NCBI RefSeq assembly: GCF_029870285.1
Contig: NZ_JACSYA010000002.1
Location: forward strand, 62,001-126,000
DNA: 64,000 nt
Direction: 5' to 3'
Source of the DNA: Delftia sp. PS-11
GTDB lineage: Bacteria; Pseudomonadota; Gammaproteobacteria; Burkholderiales; Burkholderiaceae_C
The notes beneath the pieces are model-generated. The model ran no database searches. It was not told where the DNA came from and saw only the letters and a program-made list of their open reading frames with translations. Numbering within the stretch: position 1 is the stretch's first letter; the number at the start of each line of letters is the position of its first letter. Of the stretch, positions 26,041 to 35,594 are shown piece by piece. Made by a program: the position numbers and the translations under genes.

Positions 26041-29000
26041 GGTGGTTCGCCAGTGGTCCCGTCGTGCGCGCTCCCGCATGCCTGCGCGGCAGCCAGCGCG
26101 TCTTCAAGCTGCTGCAAGGCGGCCAGGGCCTGCTGCTGCTGCAGATCCTCTGCGGCGCGTTGCAGCTGCTGCAGCAGGGCATCGTGGCGGCTGCCGGCAA
26201 GCCATTGCCGCAGTTGCTCGATCTGGGCCATGGCTGCATAGTCGCAGTCGGCGATCAGGCGGCCCAGGCGTGCCAGCGCCCCGGCAAGCTCCGCGGGCGG
26301 GGGCGGGCAGGTGCCGGGCGCAGCGGCGGCGGCGGTGTGCCGGGGCAGATTCGCGATTTCCCGCAACAGCCGCTGCAAGCCGTCTGCCAGAGCCGCCACC
26401 TGCCAGCCGGGCTGCTGCGGCTCCATGCCCTGCGCCTGCGCTGCCCCACGCGCCATGGCCTCTATGGAGCCTGCCAGCTGCATCAGCGGCAGCGCGCCCA
26501 GATAGCCCAGGCTGCCACGAAGTGTGTGAGCGATCACTGCTATTTTTTCCCATTCCTGATGGCCTGCAGCCTCCTTCAGCAGCTCAGGGGTTGCGGCAAA
26601 GTCGCGCACGAATCCGTCCAGCATGCGCTGTATGCGCTGGGGGTGCTCGCCAAAGCGCTGCACCAGAGGGGTCATGTCCAGCAGCGGCTGCGCCTGCGGC
26701 AGCTCCTGTGCCGGCGGGTGCTGCAGGCAGTTTTGCAGCACCGCATAGAGCTGCTCGTCGTGGATCGGCTTGGACAGACAGGCGTTCATGCCTGCTGCCT
26801 CGATGGTGGCGATGTCCTGGCCGCCAGCCTGCGCGGTCAGCGCGACCACCGGCAGACAGGCCAGCGCGGGGTGGGCCCTGATCTCGCGTGTCGCCGCCAG
26901 ACCGTCCATGTCCGGCATCTGGATGTCCATGAGCACGGCATCGAAGGCCTGGCTGGCCAGCAGCTGCAGAGCCTGCCTGCCACTGGATGCCACCTGTGCT
27001 TGCACGCCTGCCAGCTGGAGCAGGCCTGCGGCGACTTCCTGGTTGAGCGTGTTGTCGTCCACCACCAGCACCTTGCGCCCTGCCAGGCCAGGGTAGCGTT
27101 GCGCCGGGCTGGCGGCGGCCTCCTGTGGCAGTCCTGCTGCACGCGGTGCGCGCAGCGTGCGCATGGCATCGAGCAGGGTGGATTCGGTCACCGGCTTGAT
27201 CAGCACGCCCTGCAAGTCCAGCTGATCCGCACGGCGCAGCACCTCGTCGCGTCCGTAGGCCGTGACCATGAGCACGGCAGGTGTCATGGCCATCTCTTGC
27301 CGGCTGCGCAGATGGCGCGCGGTTTCCAGGCCATCCATGCCGGGCATGCGCCAATCCATCAGCACCAGGCTGTAGCAGTCTGCAGATAGCGCAGCAGACT
27401 GCAGCTGTTCCAGCGCTGCCGGTCCGTCTGCCGCCGTATCGCAGCGCATGCCCAGGCGCCTGGCCATGGCGGCAAGGGCTTCGCGCGCGCTGGCGCTGTC
27501 GTCGACAATGAGTATCCTGCCGCCAGGGGTGTCCGGCGGACCGGCGCTGTCTGCCGCCTGCTCCATGGCCACGGTGAAACGGAAGGTGCTTCCCTGTCCC
27601 GGCGTGCTGAAGGCATGGATTTCTCCTCCCATGAGTCCCACCAGCCGGCGGCATATCGCCAGCCCCAGGCCCGTGCCGCCGTAGCGCCGCGTGGTCTGCG
27701 TATCGGCCTGGGTGAACGGCTGAAACAGCCGCTGGGCCTGGGACTCATCCAGTCCTATGCCGGTATCGCTGACGCTGACGCACAGGCGGTGGCCCTGCCC
27801 TTGCGGCATGCCGGGCGGCGGCTCGATGCAGTGGATGGTCACGGCGACTTCGCCGTGTTCGGTGAATTTGATGGCATTGCCCACCAGATTGGTCAGCACC
27901 TGGCCCAGGCGCAGGGGGTCGCCACGCAGCCGGCGCGGCACATCGGAGGCCACTGCGTACACCATCTCCAGGCCTTTTTCCTCGGCATGCAGGGCCGTTG
28001 CGGTGGAGACCGCCTCCAGCACCTCGTCGAGCGCGAAATCCACTTCTTCCAGTGCCAGCATGCCTGCCTCTGCCTTGGAGAAGTCGAGGATGTCGTTGAT
28101 GCTGGCCAGCAGGGCGTTGGCGGACAGCTCCACTTTTTCCAGATAGTTCCTCTGACGTGGCGTCTGCGCGCTTTGCAGTGCCAGGCGGGTCATGCCGATG
28201 ATGGCGTTCATCGGCGTGCGGATCTCGTGGCTCACGGTGGCCAGGAAGTCGGACTTGGCCCGTTCGGCCGACTCGGCGGCCTCCTTGGCCTGCTGCAGCG
28301 CCTGCTCGGCTTCGCGCTCGCGTGTGATGTCCAGCATGATGCCATCCCAGACCATGCCGCTTTCGCCGCGCCGCGGCGCTGACCGGCAGCGCAGCCAGCG
28401 CACCTCGCCATCGGTGCGCAGCACGCGGAAGCTGCAATCGAAAACGCTCAGTGTCTCGATGGTGTCCTGCAGCATCTGCTGGTAGCGCTCCCGGTCCAGC
28501 GGATGGATGGCATCCAGATAGGCCTGGCGGTCGGCCATGATGGCATGGGCCGGCACGCCAATCAGCTTTTCGATGCCAGCGCTGATATAGCTCAGCCGCA
28601 GCTGGCCCTGCCGGCCTTCAAGGCGGTAGATGGCGCCGCTGGGCAGGTTGTCGGCCAGGGCCTCCAGGCGCGCGCGTGCATCCTCGCGCTCCGACAGATC
28701 CTGCACCGTGCCGCTGAGGCGGGTGATGCGCCCCTGTTCGTCGCGGTGGGCGCGGCCCAGGATGCAGGCGGGAAAATGCCGACCGTCGGGGCGCAGGTGG
28801 GTGACATCGATGCTGTAGGGCTGGCCGGTGCTGGTGCAGAGCGCGACCGCCGCCGACAGCCTGTCATAGTCCGAGGCAGGCAGCATGCTGCGCAGCGACT
28901 GCACCGTCAGGGGCGGGCCGGCAGGATCCATGCCATTCATGGCATAAAGCATTTCCGAAGCCTGGAAGACGCCTGTGGACAGATCCAGCGTCCAGCTGCC

Positions 29001-29837
29001 CAGCCGGGCGATTTCTTCGGCATGGCGCAGAAAGTCGTAGCTTTTTTGCAACTGCTCCTCTGCCTGGCGCATCTGCGTGACGTCGCGCGCAATGCCCAGA
29101 AGACCGATGGTGCGGCCTTCGGCGTCGCAGTAGGGGCTCTTGATGGTCTGGAAGATGCGCCGCTGTCCTGCGATGACGGCGAATTCGTCCGACATCACCG
29201 GGCGGTTGTCTCGCAGCACACTGGCATCGCTGTCGTGGAAATTGTTCTGTTGCGGGAACAGTTCCTGGTCGGTCTTGCCCAGGATGTCCTCGACGCTGCG
29301 CTGGGCCAGGCGCGCAGCGGTCGGATTGACAAAGGTATAGCGGCCCTGCAGGTCCTTGACGAAAACCAGATCGGGGGTCTCCCGCATCACGGAGGCCAGC
29401 AGCCGGGTCGAGTCCTGCCACAGGTTCGCATATTCCCGCACGCGCTGCTCCAGCTGTGCATGCAACTGCCGTATCTGCTCGTCATGCTGCTCGCGTGCAC
29501 TGATATCCCGCGCCAGGGTGAAAAAGCGCCGCTGGCCGCTGACACTCTGGCAGCAGATGTGCAGTTCTGCAGGAAAGCTGCTGCCATCCCTGCGTGCCAG
29601 CCGGCATGAGGCCGTCACCACGGTGTCCTGCGGCATGTCCTGCCACATGGCCAGCAGCGCCTGACCGGGCAGGTCCGCGATGATGAGGGTCATCCGGACC
29701 TGCAGCAGTTCGGTCAGTGGATAGCCCAGGCTGGCGCAGGCCTGCTGGTTGACCTCCAGCAATCGCCCCTGCCCGTCATGCAGGAACAGGCCGTCTGCAA
29801 TGCGGTCCAGGAACTGGCGATACGGCGTGTCGGGCAT
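26037..29837 (-). CDS. Soluble hybrid histidine kinase: PAS x4, HisKA, HATPase, REC x2, HPt
   Basis: The 1266-residue protein has no membrane segment. From the N-terminus: four PAS-type sensor domains (roughly residues 1-115, 140-265, 270-395 and 400-520), HisKA with the phospho-His in ATVSHEIRTPMNAII near 538, HATPase with GTGLGLAICRRLV near 720, two receivers with acceptor Asp near 829 (LMDWRMPGMDG) and 970 (LMDIQMPDMDG), and an HPt domain with AHTLRGSLGYLG near 1103. A Gln/Ala-rich tail follows. It can run a full intramolecular phosphorelay. The downstream receiver-GGDEF gene overlaps it by 4 bp. The start MPDTPYRQF is supported by an AGGA element. Confidence 0.9.
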   Translation of the reverse strand: MPDTPYRQFLDRIADGLFLHDGQGRLLEVNQQACASLGYPLTELLQVRMTLIIADLPGQALLAMWQDMPQDTVVTASCRLARRDGSSFPAELHICCQSVSGQRRFFTLARDISAREQHDEQIRQLHAQLEQRVREYANLWQDSTRLLASVMRETPDLVFVKDLQGRYTFVNPTAARLAQRSVEDILGKTDQELFPQQNNFHDSDASVLRDNRPVMSDEFAVIAGQRRIFQTIKSPYCDAEGRTIGLLGIARDVTQMRQAEEQLQKSYDFLRHAEEIARLGSWTLDLSTGVFQASEMLYAMNGMDPAGPPLTVQSLRSMLPASDYDRLSAAVALCTSTGQPYSIDVTHLRPDGRHFPACILGRAHRDEQGRITRLSGTVQDLSEREDARARLEALADNLPSGAIYRLEGRQGQLRLSYISAGIEKLIGVPAHAIMADRQAYLDAIHPLDRERYQQMLQDTIETLSVFDCSFRVLRTDGEVRWLRCRSAPRRGESGMVWDGIMLDITREREAEQALQQAKEAAESAERAKSDFLATVSHEIRTPMNAIIGMTRLALQSAQTPRQRNYLEKVELSANALLASINDILDFSKAEAGMLALEEVDFALDEVLEAVSTATALHAEEKGLEMVYAVASDVPRRLRGDPLRLGQVLTNLVGNAIKFTEHGEVAVTIHCIEPPPGMPQGQGHRLCVSVSDTGIGLDESQAQRLFQPFTQADTQTTRRYGGTGLGLAICRRLVGLMGGEIHAFSTPGQGSTFRFTVAMEQAADSAGPPDTPGGRILIVDDSASAREALAAMARRLGMRCDTAADGPAALEQLQSAALSADCYSLVLMDWRMPGMDGLETARHLRSRQEMAMTPAVLMVTAYGRDEVLRRADQLDLQGVLIKPVTESTLLDAMRTLRAPRAAGLPQEAAASPAQRYPGLAGRKVLVVDDNTLNQEVAAGLLQLAGVQAQVASSGRQALQLLASQAFDAVLMDIQMPDMDGLAATREIRAHPALACLPVVALTAQAGGQDIATIEAAGMNACLSKPIHDEQLYAVLQNCLQHPPAQELPQAQPLLDMTPLVQRFGEHPQRIQRMLDGFVRDFAATPELLKEAAGHQEWEKIAVIAHTLRGSLGYLGALPLMQLAGSIEAMARGAAQAQGMEPQQPGWQVAALADGLQRLLREIANLPRHTAAAAAPGTCPPPPAELAGALARLGRLIADCDYAAMAQIEQLRQWLAGSRHDALLQQLQRAAEDLQQQQALAALQQLEDALAAAQACGSAHDGTTGEPP

Positions 29838-29981
29838 CAAAGGTCCTTGGGTGGGTCCAGGGAGGGCCAGATCGTTGCGTGCTGTGTAGGGCAGTCGTCT
29901 AGGTTTTTCCCGGATGTTACAGGCGCGGCGCTTCCCCATGCACCCCTTCCAGGCCCGTACTTACCCGCCGGGGGCAGCGGG

Positions 29982-29987
29982 TAGAAT
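29982..29987 (+). promoter_or_regulatory. Candidate -10 box of ffh
   Basis: TAGAAT stands 112 nt before the ffh ATG in the 262-bp divergent region between the hybrid kinase gene and ffh. No good -35 is visible at 16-18 bp. Nothing else recognisable is in 29838-30099. Confidence 0.35.
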
Positions 29988-30099
29988 CGAAACTTCCTGC
30001 GGGCCGGCCTGTACTGGTGCTGGCCCCGGTTCCCGGCCGGGTCATGCGCTGAGGCGCGGCGCGGCTTCATTTCCCCGAAGACTCCAGCACTCTCCGCCT

Positions 30100-31491
30100 A
30101 TGGCCTCCGCTCTGACCGATAAACTTTCGCGCCTCGTCAAGGAGATGCGCGGCCAGGCCCGCATCACCGAATCCAACGTGCAGGACATGCTGCGCGAGGT
30201 GCGCATGGCCCTGCTTGAGGCCGACGTGGCCCTGCCCGTGGTGCGTGACTTCATCGCGCGCGTCAAGGAAAAGGCCCTGGGCCAGGAAGTGCTGGGCTCG
30301 CTGCAGCCGGGTCAGGTGCTGGTGTCCATTGTCAACAAGGAACTCGCCGCCACCATGGGCGAGGGCGTGGCGGACATCAACCTCAATGCCCAGCCGCCGG
30401 CGGTGATCCTGATGGCGGGCCTGCAGGGTGCGGGCAAGACCACGACCACGGCCAAGCTGGCCAAGCATCTGATCGAGCGGCGCAAGAAAAAAGTGCTGAC
30501 GGTCTCGGGCGACGTGTACCGCCCGGCCGCCATCGAGCAGCTCAAGACCGTGACGGCCCAGGCAGGCGCCGAGTGGTTCCCATCCACGCCTGACCAGAAG
30601 CCCCATGACATCGCCGTGGCCGCGCTGGACTACGCGAAAAGGCATTTCTTCGACGTGCTGCTGGTCGATACGGCCGGCCGCCTGGCGATCGATGAGCTGC
30701 TGATGGCCGAGATCAAGGACCTGCACGCCACGATCAAGCCCGTGGAGACGCTGTTCGTGGTCGATGCCATGCAGGGCCAGGATGCGGTCAACACGGCCAA
30801 GGCCTTCAAGGAGGCGCTGCCGCTGACCGGCATTGTGCTGACCAAGCTCGACGGCGACTCGCGCGGCGGCGCGGCCCTGTCGGTGCGCCAGATCACGGGC
30901 GCGCCCATCAAGTTCGCCGGCGTGTCCGAGAAGATCGACGGGCTGGAGGTCTTCGATGCCGACCGCCACGCCCAGCGCGTGCTGGGCATGGGCGACATCG
31001 TGGCCCTGGTCGAGCAGGTCACCAAGGGCGTGGACATGGAGGCCGCGCAGAAGCTGGCCGAGAAAGTCAAGAGCGGCGACGGCTTCGACCTCAACGACTT
31101 CCTGGCACAGATCCAGCAGATGAAGCAGATGGGCGGCCTGTCCACCCTGATGGACAAGCTGCCGGCCCAGCTCACGGCCAAGGCCGGCCAGGTGGACATG
31201 GACAAGGCAGAGCGCGAAATCCGCCGCAAGGAAGGCATCATCTGCTCCATGACGGCCAAGGAGCGCAAGAAGCCCGAGATCATCAAGGCCACGCGCAAGA
31301 AGCGCATCGCCGATGGCGCGGGCGTGCAGGTCCAGGAAGTCAACCGCCTGCTCAAGGAGTTCGAGCAGATGCAGGAAATGATGAAGAAGATGAAGGGCGG
31401 CGGCCTCATGAAGATGATGAAGCGCATGGGCGGCATGAAGGCTATGAAGGGCATGATGGGTGGCGGCGGCATGCCCAAGCTGCCGTTCTGA
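30100..31491 (+). CDS. ffh: Signal recognition particle protein Ffh
   Basis: Ffh is the GTPase of the signal recognition particle. It binds 4.5S RNA and signal sequences of membrane proteins and docks with FtsY. The 463-residue protein has the N domain (1-90), the G domain with the P-loop GLQGAGKTTTTAKLAKHL near 107-124, DTAGRLAIDE near 193 and TKLDGDSRGG near 251, and a Met-rich M domain ending in repeated MKKMKGGG and MMGGGGMP elements. An in-frame extension to 29914 is rejected because it spans the promoter region. A terminator follows. Confidence 0.97.
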   Translation: MASALTDKLSRLVKEMRGQARITESNVQDMLREVRMALLEADVALPVVRDFIARVKEKALGQEVLGSLQPGQVLVSIVNKELAATMGEGVADINLNAQPPAVILMAGLQGAGKTTTTAKLAKHLIERRKKKVLTVSGDVYRPAAIEQLKTVTAQAGAEWFPSTPDQKPHDIAVAALDYAKRHFFDVLLVDTAGRLAIDELLMAEIKDLHATIKPVETLFVVDAMQGQDAVNTAKAFKEALPLTGIVLTKLDGDSRGGAALSVRQITGAPIKFAGVSEKIDGLEVFDADRHAQRVLGMGDIVALVEQVTKGVDMEAAQKLAEKVKSGDGFDLNDFLAQIQQMKQMGGLSTLMDKLPAQLTAKAGQVDMDKAEREIRRKEGIICSMTAKERKKPEIIKATRKKRIADGAGVQVQEVNRLLKEFEQMQEMMKKMKGGGLMKMMKRMGGMKAMKGMMGGGGMPKLPF

Positions 31492-31514
31492 GCGCAGCAT
31501 GGCCCTCTGAATCC

Positions 31515-31545
31515 AAGCCGCAGCGCCGTCTGCGGCTTTTCTTTG
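31515..31545 (+). terminator. Rho-independent terminator after ffh
   Basis: A 9-bp perfect stem (31515-31523 with 31530-31538, 6-nt loop) is followed by TTCTTT. It lies 24 nt after the ffh stop codon. Confidence 0.85.
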
Positions 31546-31579
31546 GCGGCCGGCCTGCTTTGTGAGAACATTCGGCGCC

Positions 31580-32140
31580 ATGAAGGCTGGTGTTTCGACT
31601 TCCCCGGTGCCGCAGTCGCGCCTCTCGCGTCGCGACTGGAGCCTGCTGGCAGCGGCCACGCTGCTGGCGGGGTGCTCGTCCGCGCCGCGCAGGAATGCCG
31701 GCCCGGCATCTGCGCCGGCTGCGCCCGTGCCTTCGCCGCAGGCGCTCAGCCTGGAAGATGGGCTGCGCGAGGCATTGCTGGCGCGCACCATGCTGGTGGT
31801 CAACACGCCCTATACCTATGGCGGCAATTCTCCCGAAGGCGGCTTCGACTGCAGCGGACTGATCCAGTGGGCCGTGGGCGGCATCACCGCGAGCCGGCTG
31901 CCGCGCACGACGGCGCAGTGGGCGCAGGCCAGCAACCCTGTGTCAGGGCGCGGCCCGCAGCGCGGCGACTTTGTCTTCTTCAACACCCTGGGCACGCGCT
32001 ACTCGCACATGGGCATCTTCGTGGGCAACGGCCAGTTCGTGCATGCGCCCTCCAGCGGCGGCACGGTGCAGCGCGTGCGCATGGACAGCCCGTATTTCGC
32101 CCAGCGCTTCACCGAGGTGCGTAGCATCTTCATGGGCTGA
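31580..32140 (+). CDS. NlpC/P60-family peptidoglycan endopeptidase, probable lipoprotein
   Basis: The 186-residue protein has an N-terminal signal with an SRRDWSLL twin-arginine-like element and the lipobox LLAGC (acylated Cys near residue 32), then a short Pro/Ala linker and an NlpC/P60 domain from about residue 70. The catalytic Cys is in GGFDCSGLIQW near residue 95, and the His is in SHMGIFVG near 143. Such enzymes cleave peptide cross-links in the cell wall. A GTG six codons upstream (31562) is an alternative start. Confidence 0.88.
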   Translation: MKAGVSTSPVPQSRLSRRDWSLLAAATLLAGCSSAPRRNAGPASAPAAPVPSPQALSLEDGLREALLARTMLVVNTPYTYGGNSPEGGFDCSGLIQWAVGGITASRLPRTTAQWAQASNPVSGRGPQRGDFVFFNTLGTRYSHMGIFVGNGQFVHAPSSGGTVQRVRMDSPYFAQRFTEVRSIFMG

Positions 32141-32191
32141 GCCCGTTCTGCATCGTGGCGCCTGCGCCGGTTCCGCGCCTGTCTGCTGGCG

Positions 32192-32220
32192 CATTGGTTG
32201 AGCCCTGGATTCAACCAATG
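32192..32220. promoter_or_regulatory. Perfect 10-bp inverted repeat upstream of the HTH-like gene
   Basis: CATTGGTTGA (32192-32201) and TCAACCAATG (32211-32220) are exact reverse complements with a 9-nt spacer. It sits 52 nt after the NlpC/P60 gene and 62 nt before the next ATG. There is no T run, so an operator is at least as likely as a terminator. Confidence 0.55.
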
Positions 32221-32281
32221 ATTTCATGCCTGTGGCAACAAGAAGTTCAAGAAAAATTCCACAGAAATTTAGCGTTCGGGC

Positions 32282-32677
32282 ATGGACAACAAGCTTGAAT
32301 TTGCGCAGCGCCTGCGCCAGGCCATGGAAGACGCGGGCCTGGAGCCCCGGCCCGGCGTGCTGTTGAATCTGTTCAACACCCACTACTGGGGACGCTCGGT
32401 CACTTTTCAGGCGGTTTCCCGGTGGCTGCGGGGCGAGGCCATTCCCGCGCAGGACAAGCTGATTGTGCTGGCAGGCATACTGAAGATCGAGCCCGAGGTG
32501 CTGCGGTACGGCACGGCCGCGCGGCATTCCGTGCTGCAGCACCGCGTGCGCTGGGAGCAGGACGTGGGCTACCTGGAGCGTGAAACCTTCGAGGCTTTCA
32601 TGAAATTGCCGCCGCCCCAGCGCAAGCTGATCCGCGAGGTGATCATGACCTTTGCCAGCGTCCACGGCACGCAGTGA
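32282..32677 (+). CDS. Small HTH-like putative transcriptional regulator (131 aa)
   Basis: The N-terminal 75 residues resemble the phage-repressor/XRE helix-turn-helix fold: FAQRLRQAMEDAGL is the first helix, and VTFQAVSRWLRGEAIPAQDKLIVLAGIL covers the helix-turn-helix and the following helix. The C-terminal half is helical without a known motif. The call is from pattern only. It may autoregulate through the perfect inverted repeat upstream. It converges with miaB. Confidence 0.7.
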   Translation: MDNKLEFAQRLRQAMEDAGLEPRPGVLLNLFNTHYWGRSVTFQAVSRWLRGEAIPAQDKLIVLAGILKIEPEVLRYGTAARHSVLQHRVRWEQDVGYLERETFEAFMKLPPPQRKLIREVIMTFASVHGTQ

Positions 32678-32687
32678 GGTGCCGTGG
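32662..32687. terminator. Hairpin between convergent HTH-like gene and miaB
   Basis: A 9-bp perfect inverted repeat (CCACGGCAC and GTGCCGTGG, 8-nt loop) spans the stop codon of the HTH-like gene. It lacks a T run and is a weak candidate for a convergent terminator. Confidence 0.4.
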
Positions 32688-32695
32688 CGCCATCA

Positions 32696-34033
32696 TCAGT
32701 GGCGCACCACCACCTCGCCGCGCAGCGTGAAGGTGCGCGCTTCGGTGATCTTCACATCGATCATCTGGCCGATCAGGCGCTCTTGCTGTCCGTGCGCGGG
32801 GAAATTGACCACGCGGTTGCACTCGGTGCGGCCCATGAGTTCGCTGCCGTCGCGCTTGGACAGGCCCTCGACCAGCAGGCGCTGCACCGTGCCTACGCGC
32901 TCCTCGCTGATGTCCTTGATGTTCTGGTTGATCACGGCCTGCAGCTCCTGCAGGCGGCGCAGCTTGACCTCGTGGGGAGTGTCATCGTGCAGGTTGGCCG
33001 CCGGCGTGCCGGGGCGCGGGCTGAAGATGAAGCTGAAGCTGTTGTCGAAGCGCACATCGTGGATGAGCTTCATCATCTTCTGGAAATCTTCCTCGGTTTC
33101 ACCGGGAAAGCCCACGATGAAGTCGCTGCTCATGGCCATTTCGGGGCGGATGGCGCGCAGCTTGCGGATGGTGCTCTTGTACTCCATGGCCGTGTAGCCG
33201 CGCTTCATGGCCATCAGGATCTTGTCGCTGCCGTGCTGCACGGGCAGGTGCAGGTGGCTGACCAGCTTCGGAATCCGGGCGTAGGCCTCGATCAGGCGCG
33301 GCGTGAACTCGTTGGGGTGGCTGGTGGTGTAGCGGATGCGCTCGATGCCCGGAATCTCGGCCACGTATTCGAGCAGCAGCGCGAAGTCGGCCATCTCGGC
33401 TGTGTCGCCCATCTTGCCCTGGTAGGCATTGACGTTCTGGCCCAGCAGGGTGACTTCCTTGACGCCCTGCTCGGCCAGGCCCGCGACCTCGACCAGCACA
33501 TCCTCGAAAGGCCGGCTGACCTCCTCGCCGCGCGTATAGGGCACGACGCAGTAGCTGCAGTACTTGGAGCAGCCTTCCATGATGGAGACAAAGGCCGATG
33601 CGCCCTCCACGCGCGCAGGCGGCAGATGGTCGAACTTCTCGATCTCGGGGAAGCTGATGTCCACCTGGGGCTTTTGCCGGGCGGCGCGGGCGTTGAGCAG
33701 CTCGGGCAGGCGGTGCAGGGTCTGCGGGCCGAAGACCACGTCCACGTAGGGTGCGCGCTTGATGATTTCCTCGCCCTCCTGGCTGGCGACGCAGCCGCCC
33801 ACGCCGATGAGCACGCCACGCTCCTTGAGGTGCTTGAAGCGGCCCAGGTCGCTGAAGACCTTTTCCTGCGCCTTTTCGCGCACCGAGCAGGTGTTGAACA
33901 GGATCAGGTCGGCCTGCTCGGGGTCGTCGGTGCTCTCGTAGCCCTGGGCCGCGCCCAGCACATCGGCCATCTTGTCCGAGTCGTACTCGTTCATCTGGCA
34001 GCCGAAGGTTTTGATAAAGACTTTCTTGGACAT
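32696..34033 (-). CDS. miaB: tRNA-2-methylthio-N6-dimethylallyladenosine synthase MiaB
   Basis: MiaB is the radical-SAM methylthiotransferase that modifies A37 of tRNAs reading UNN codons. The 445-residue protein has the N-terminal UPF0004 domain with cluster cysteines ([10 protein letters not shown] near residue 12, [10 protein letters not shown] near 48), the radical-SAM CxxxCxxC motif in [13 protein letters not shown] near 155, and a C-terminal TRAM domain. A 9-bp hairpin (34050-34058 with 34069-34076) lies 16 nt upstream of its ATG. Confidence 0.96.
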   Translation of the reverse strand: MSKKVFIKTFGCQMNEYDSDKMADVLGAAQGYESTDDPEQADLILFNTCSVREKAQEKVFSDLGRFKHLKERGVLIGVGGCVASQEGEEIIKRAPYVDVVFGPQTLHRLPELLNARAARQKPQVDISFPEIEKFDHLPPARVEGASAFVSIMEGCSKYCSYCVVPYTRGEEVSRPFEDVLVEVAGLAEQGVKEVTLLGQNVNAYQGKMGDTAEMADFALLLEYVAEIPGIERIRYTTSHPNEFTPRLIEAYARIPKLVSHLHLPVQHGSDKILMAMKRGYTAMEYKSTIRKLRAIRPEMAMSSDFIVGFPGETEEDFQKMMKLIHDVRFDNSFSFIFSPRPGTPAANLHDDTPHEVKLRRLQELQAVINQNIKDISEERVGTVQRLLVEGLSKRDGSELMGRTECNRVVNFPAHGQQERLIGQMIDVKITEARTFTLRGEVVVRH

Positions 34034-34171
34034 GGTGCAGTGTGGTCGGGCAGCCGCCGCTGCGGGCAGGCGGCTGCATCAGGGGAAACAGGAGCCCCGT
34101 GCCTGGCGTGCGGTCACGGTGCGGTGGGTGTGGTGCGCCAGGGCGGCTGCCCTGGCGCGGGCCTGCCGGCT

Positions 34172-34570
34172 TCAGCCGCCGAACAGGCTTTCGAGCAGGC
34201 CGGGTTTGCGGTGCTTTGCGATCTCGGCCGGCGTGAGAATCCAGGCCTGGTGCAGCCACTGGGTCTGGGGCTCGATCAGATAGGCCACAGTCAGCTTCTG
34301 TCCCTGGTAGGTGGACGCCTGGACCAGCGTGCGCTCGGGGCTGAACAGCCGGAAGCCAGGCGATGTGCGCACGGCCTTGCCATCGACCTCGACAGTGGGG
34401 AACTGGGTGACGGCCAGCGTGCCGAACTGTGCCTGGGGCGGAAAGTTGCGGGTCTCATCCGAAGCCAGGCCCTGGGCGGATGCGCCCAGGCTGGCGCAGG
34501 CCGCAATGGCAAGCAGGGCGCCAGCGTACCAGCGGCGCGCGGGCAGGAAGGTGTTGTTGCAGCGGGTCAT
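34172..34570 (-). CDS. Hypothetical secreted protein (132 aa)
   Basis: I do not recognise a family. An N-terminal signal peptide (YAGALLAIAACASLGASAQG) is followed by a small domain with VEVDGKAVRTSPGFRLFSPERTL and a C-terminal HKPGLLESLFGG. It lies 48 bp downstream of fdhD on the same strand, so it may be the last gene of the molybdate unit. An ATG three codons upstream (34579) is possible. Confidence 0.65.
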   Translation of the reverse strand: MTRCNNTFLPARRWYAGALLAIAACASLGASAQGLASDETRNFPPQAQFGTLAVTQFPTVEVDGKAVRTSPGFRLFSPERTLVQASTYQGQKLTVAYLIEPQTQWLHQAWILTPAEIAKHRKPGLLESLFGG

Positions 34571-34618
34571 GGTGTACATCCAGGGGCTGGGCCCGCGATT
34601 TTACGAACTTGCCGCTGC

Positions 34619-35542
34619 TCAGGTGCCGCGCTCGGGCATTGCCTGGGGGCAGGGCGCATAAAGAACGGCCCTGGGCGGCCGGCACAGGCCCCACAGCCGA
34701 AGTCCCGTGAGCTCTGCCATCTGCACACCCATGGCCGTGGGCGCTGAAATCGTGGCCAGCGCCGCAATGCCGACCCTGGCGCATTTGCGCACCAGCTCAT
34801 GGCTGCCCCGGCTGGAGAGCACGGCAAAGCCGGGCTCGCCCAGCCGTCCCGTGCGCGCCATGCGCCCCACCAGCTTGTCCAGCGCATTGTGCCGTCCCAC
34901 GTCTTCCAGCACATCCGTCAGTTGCCCGTCGAGCCGGGCCCAGCCTGCGGCGTGCACGGCGCCGGCTTGCGCATTGAGCTGCTGCAGCGGCGCCAGCGCT
35001 GAGATGGCGGCGCACACGGCGCCAGCATCGACCCGGCTGATCCAGCCGTGCGCGGGCAGTGCGGGCAGGGACAGGTCCAGCGCCGCGAAGCTGTCCACGC
35101 CGCAGACGCCGCAGCCCGTGCGTCCGCTCATGCTGCGGCGCCGATCCTTGAGGCGCGCGAAGCAGCGCGAGGCGACCTCCAGCCGGACCTCGATGGCATC
35201 CACGCCCGCAGGCAGGCCCGCCGCCTCTGCGGCCACCGGGCGCGCCTCGATGCCATAGCAATCGGCGCGGCTGTCCACAATGCCCTCGGTCAGCGCAAAG
35301 CCCAGCGCGAAATCCTCGATATTGGCCGGCGTGCCCATCATCACGGCGTGCGAGATGCCGTTGAAGACCAGGGCGATGGGCACTTCGCTGGCCAGCACTT
35401 GGGTTCCTGGCTGGGCGTGCACGGTGCCATCGTCGTGCCGCTGCAGGCGCGTGACGTCAATGGCGCGCAGCGCGGCAGGCACTGGCACCGTGGCCGGGCA
35501 GGCGGCGCCGGATTCGCGGGGGTCTTCGGTGGTGGCGTTCAT
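34619..35542 (-). CDS. fdhD: Formate dehydrogenase accessory sulfurtransferase FdhD
   Basis: FdhD transfers sulfur to the molybdenum cofactor of formate dehydrogenase. The 307-residue protein has the GCGVCGVDS motif near residue 137 with the conserved catalytic Cys pair, the DVGRHNALDKLVG stretch near 220-232 and LSSRGSHELVRK near 247. The start at 35542 (MNATTEDPRE) is preferred over a longer low-complexity frame. It follows modC by 52 bp, linking molybdate uptake to a molybdoenzyme. The formate dehydrogenase itself is not in the window. Confidence 0.93.
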   Translation of the reverse strand: MNATTEDPRESGAACPATVPVPAALRAIDVTRLQRHDDGTVHAQPGTQVLASEVPIALVFNGISHAVMMGTPANIEDFALGFALTEGIVDSRADCYGIEARPVAAEAAGLPAGVDAIEVRLEVASRCFARLKDRRRSMSGRTGCGVCGVDSFAALDLSLPALPAHGWISRVDAGAVCAAISALAPLQQLNAQAGAVHAAGWARLDGQLTDVLEDVGRHNALDKLVGRMARTGRLGEPGFAVLSSRGSHELVRKCARVGIAALATISAPTAMGVQMAELTGLRLWGLCRPPRAVLYAPCPQAMPERGT

Positions 35543-35594
35543 GGCGTGGTCCGCGCAGGCGGTGCGGGCATGATATCGGTCCCCGTGGCAGCGC

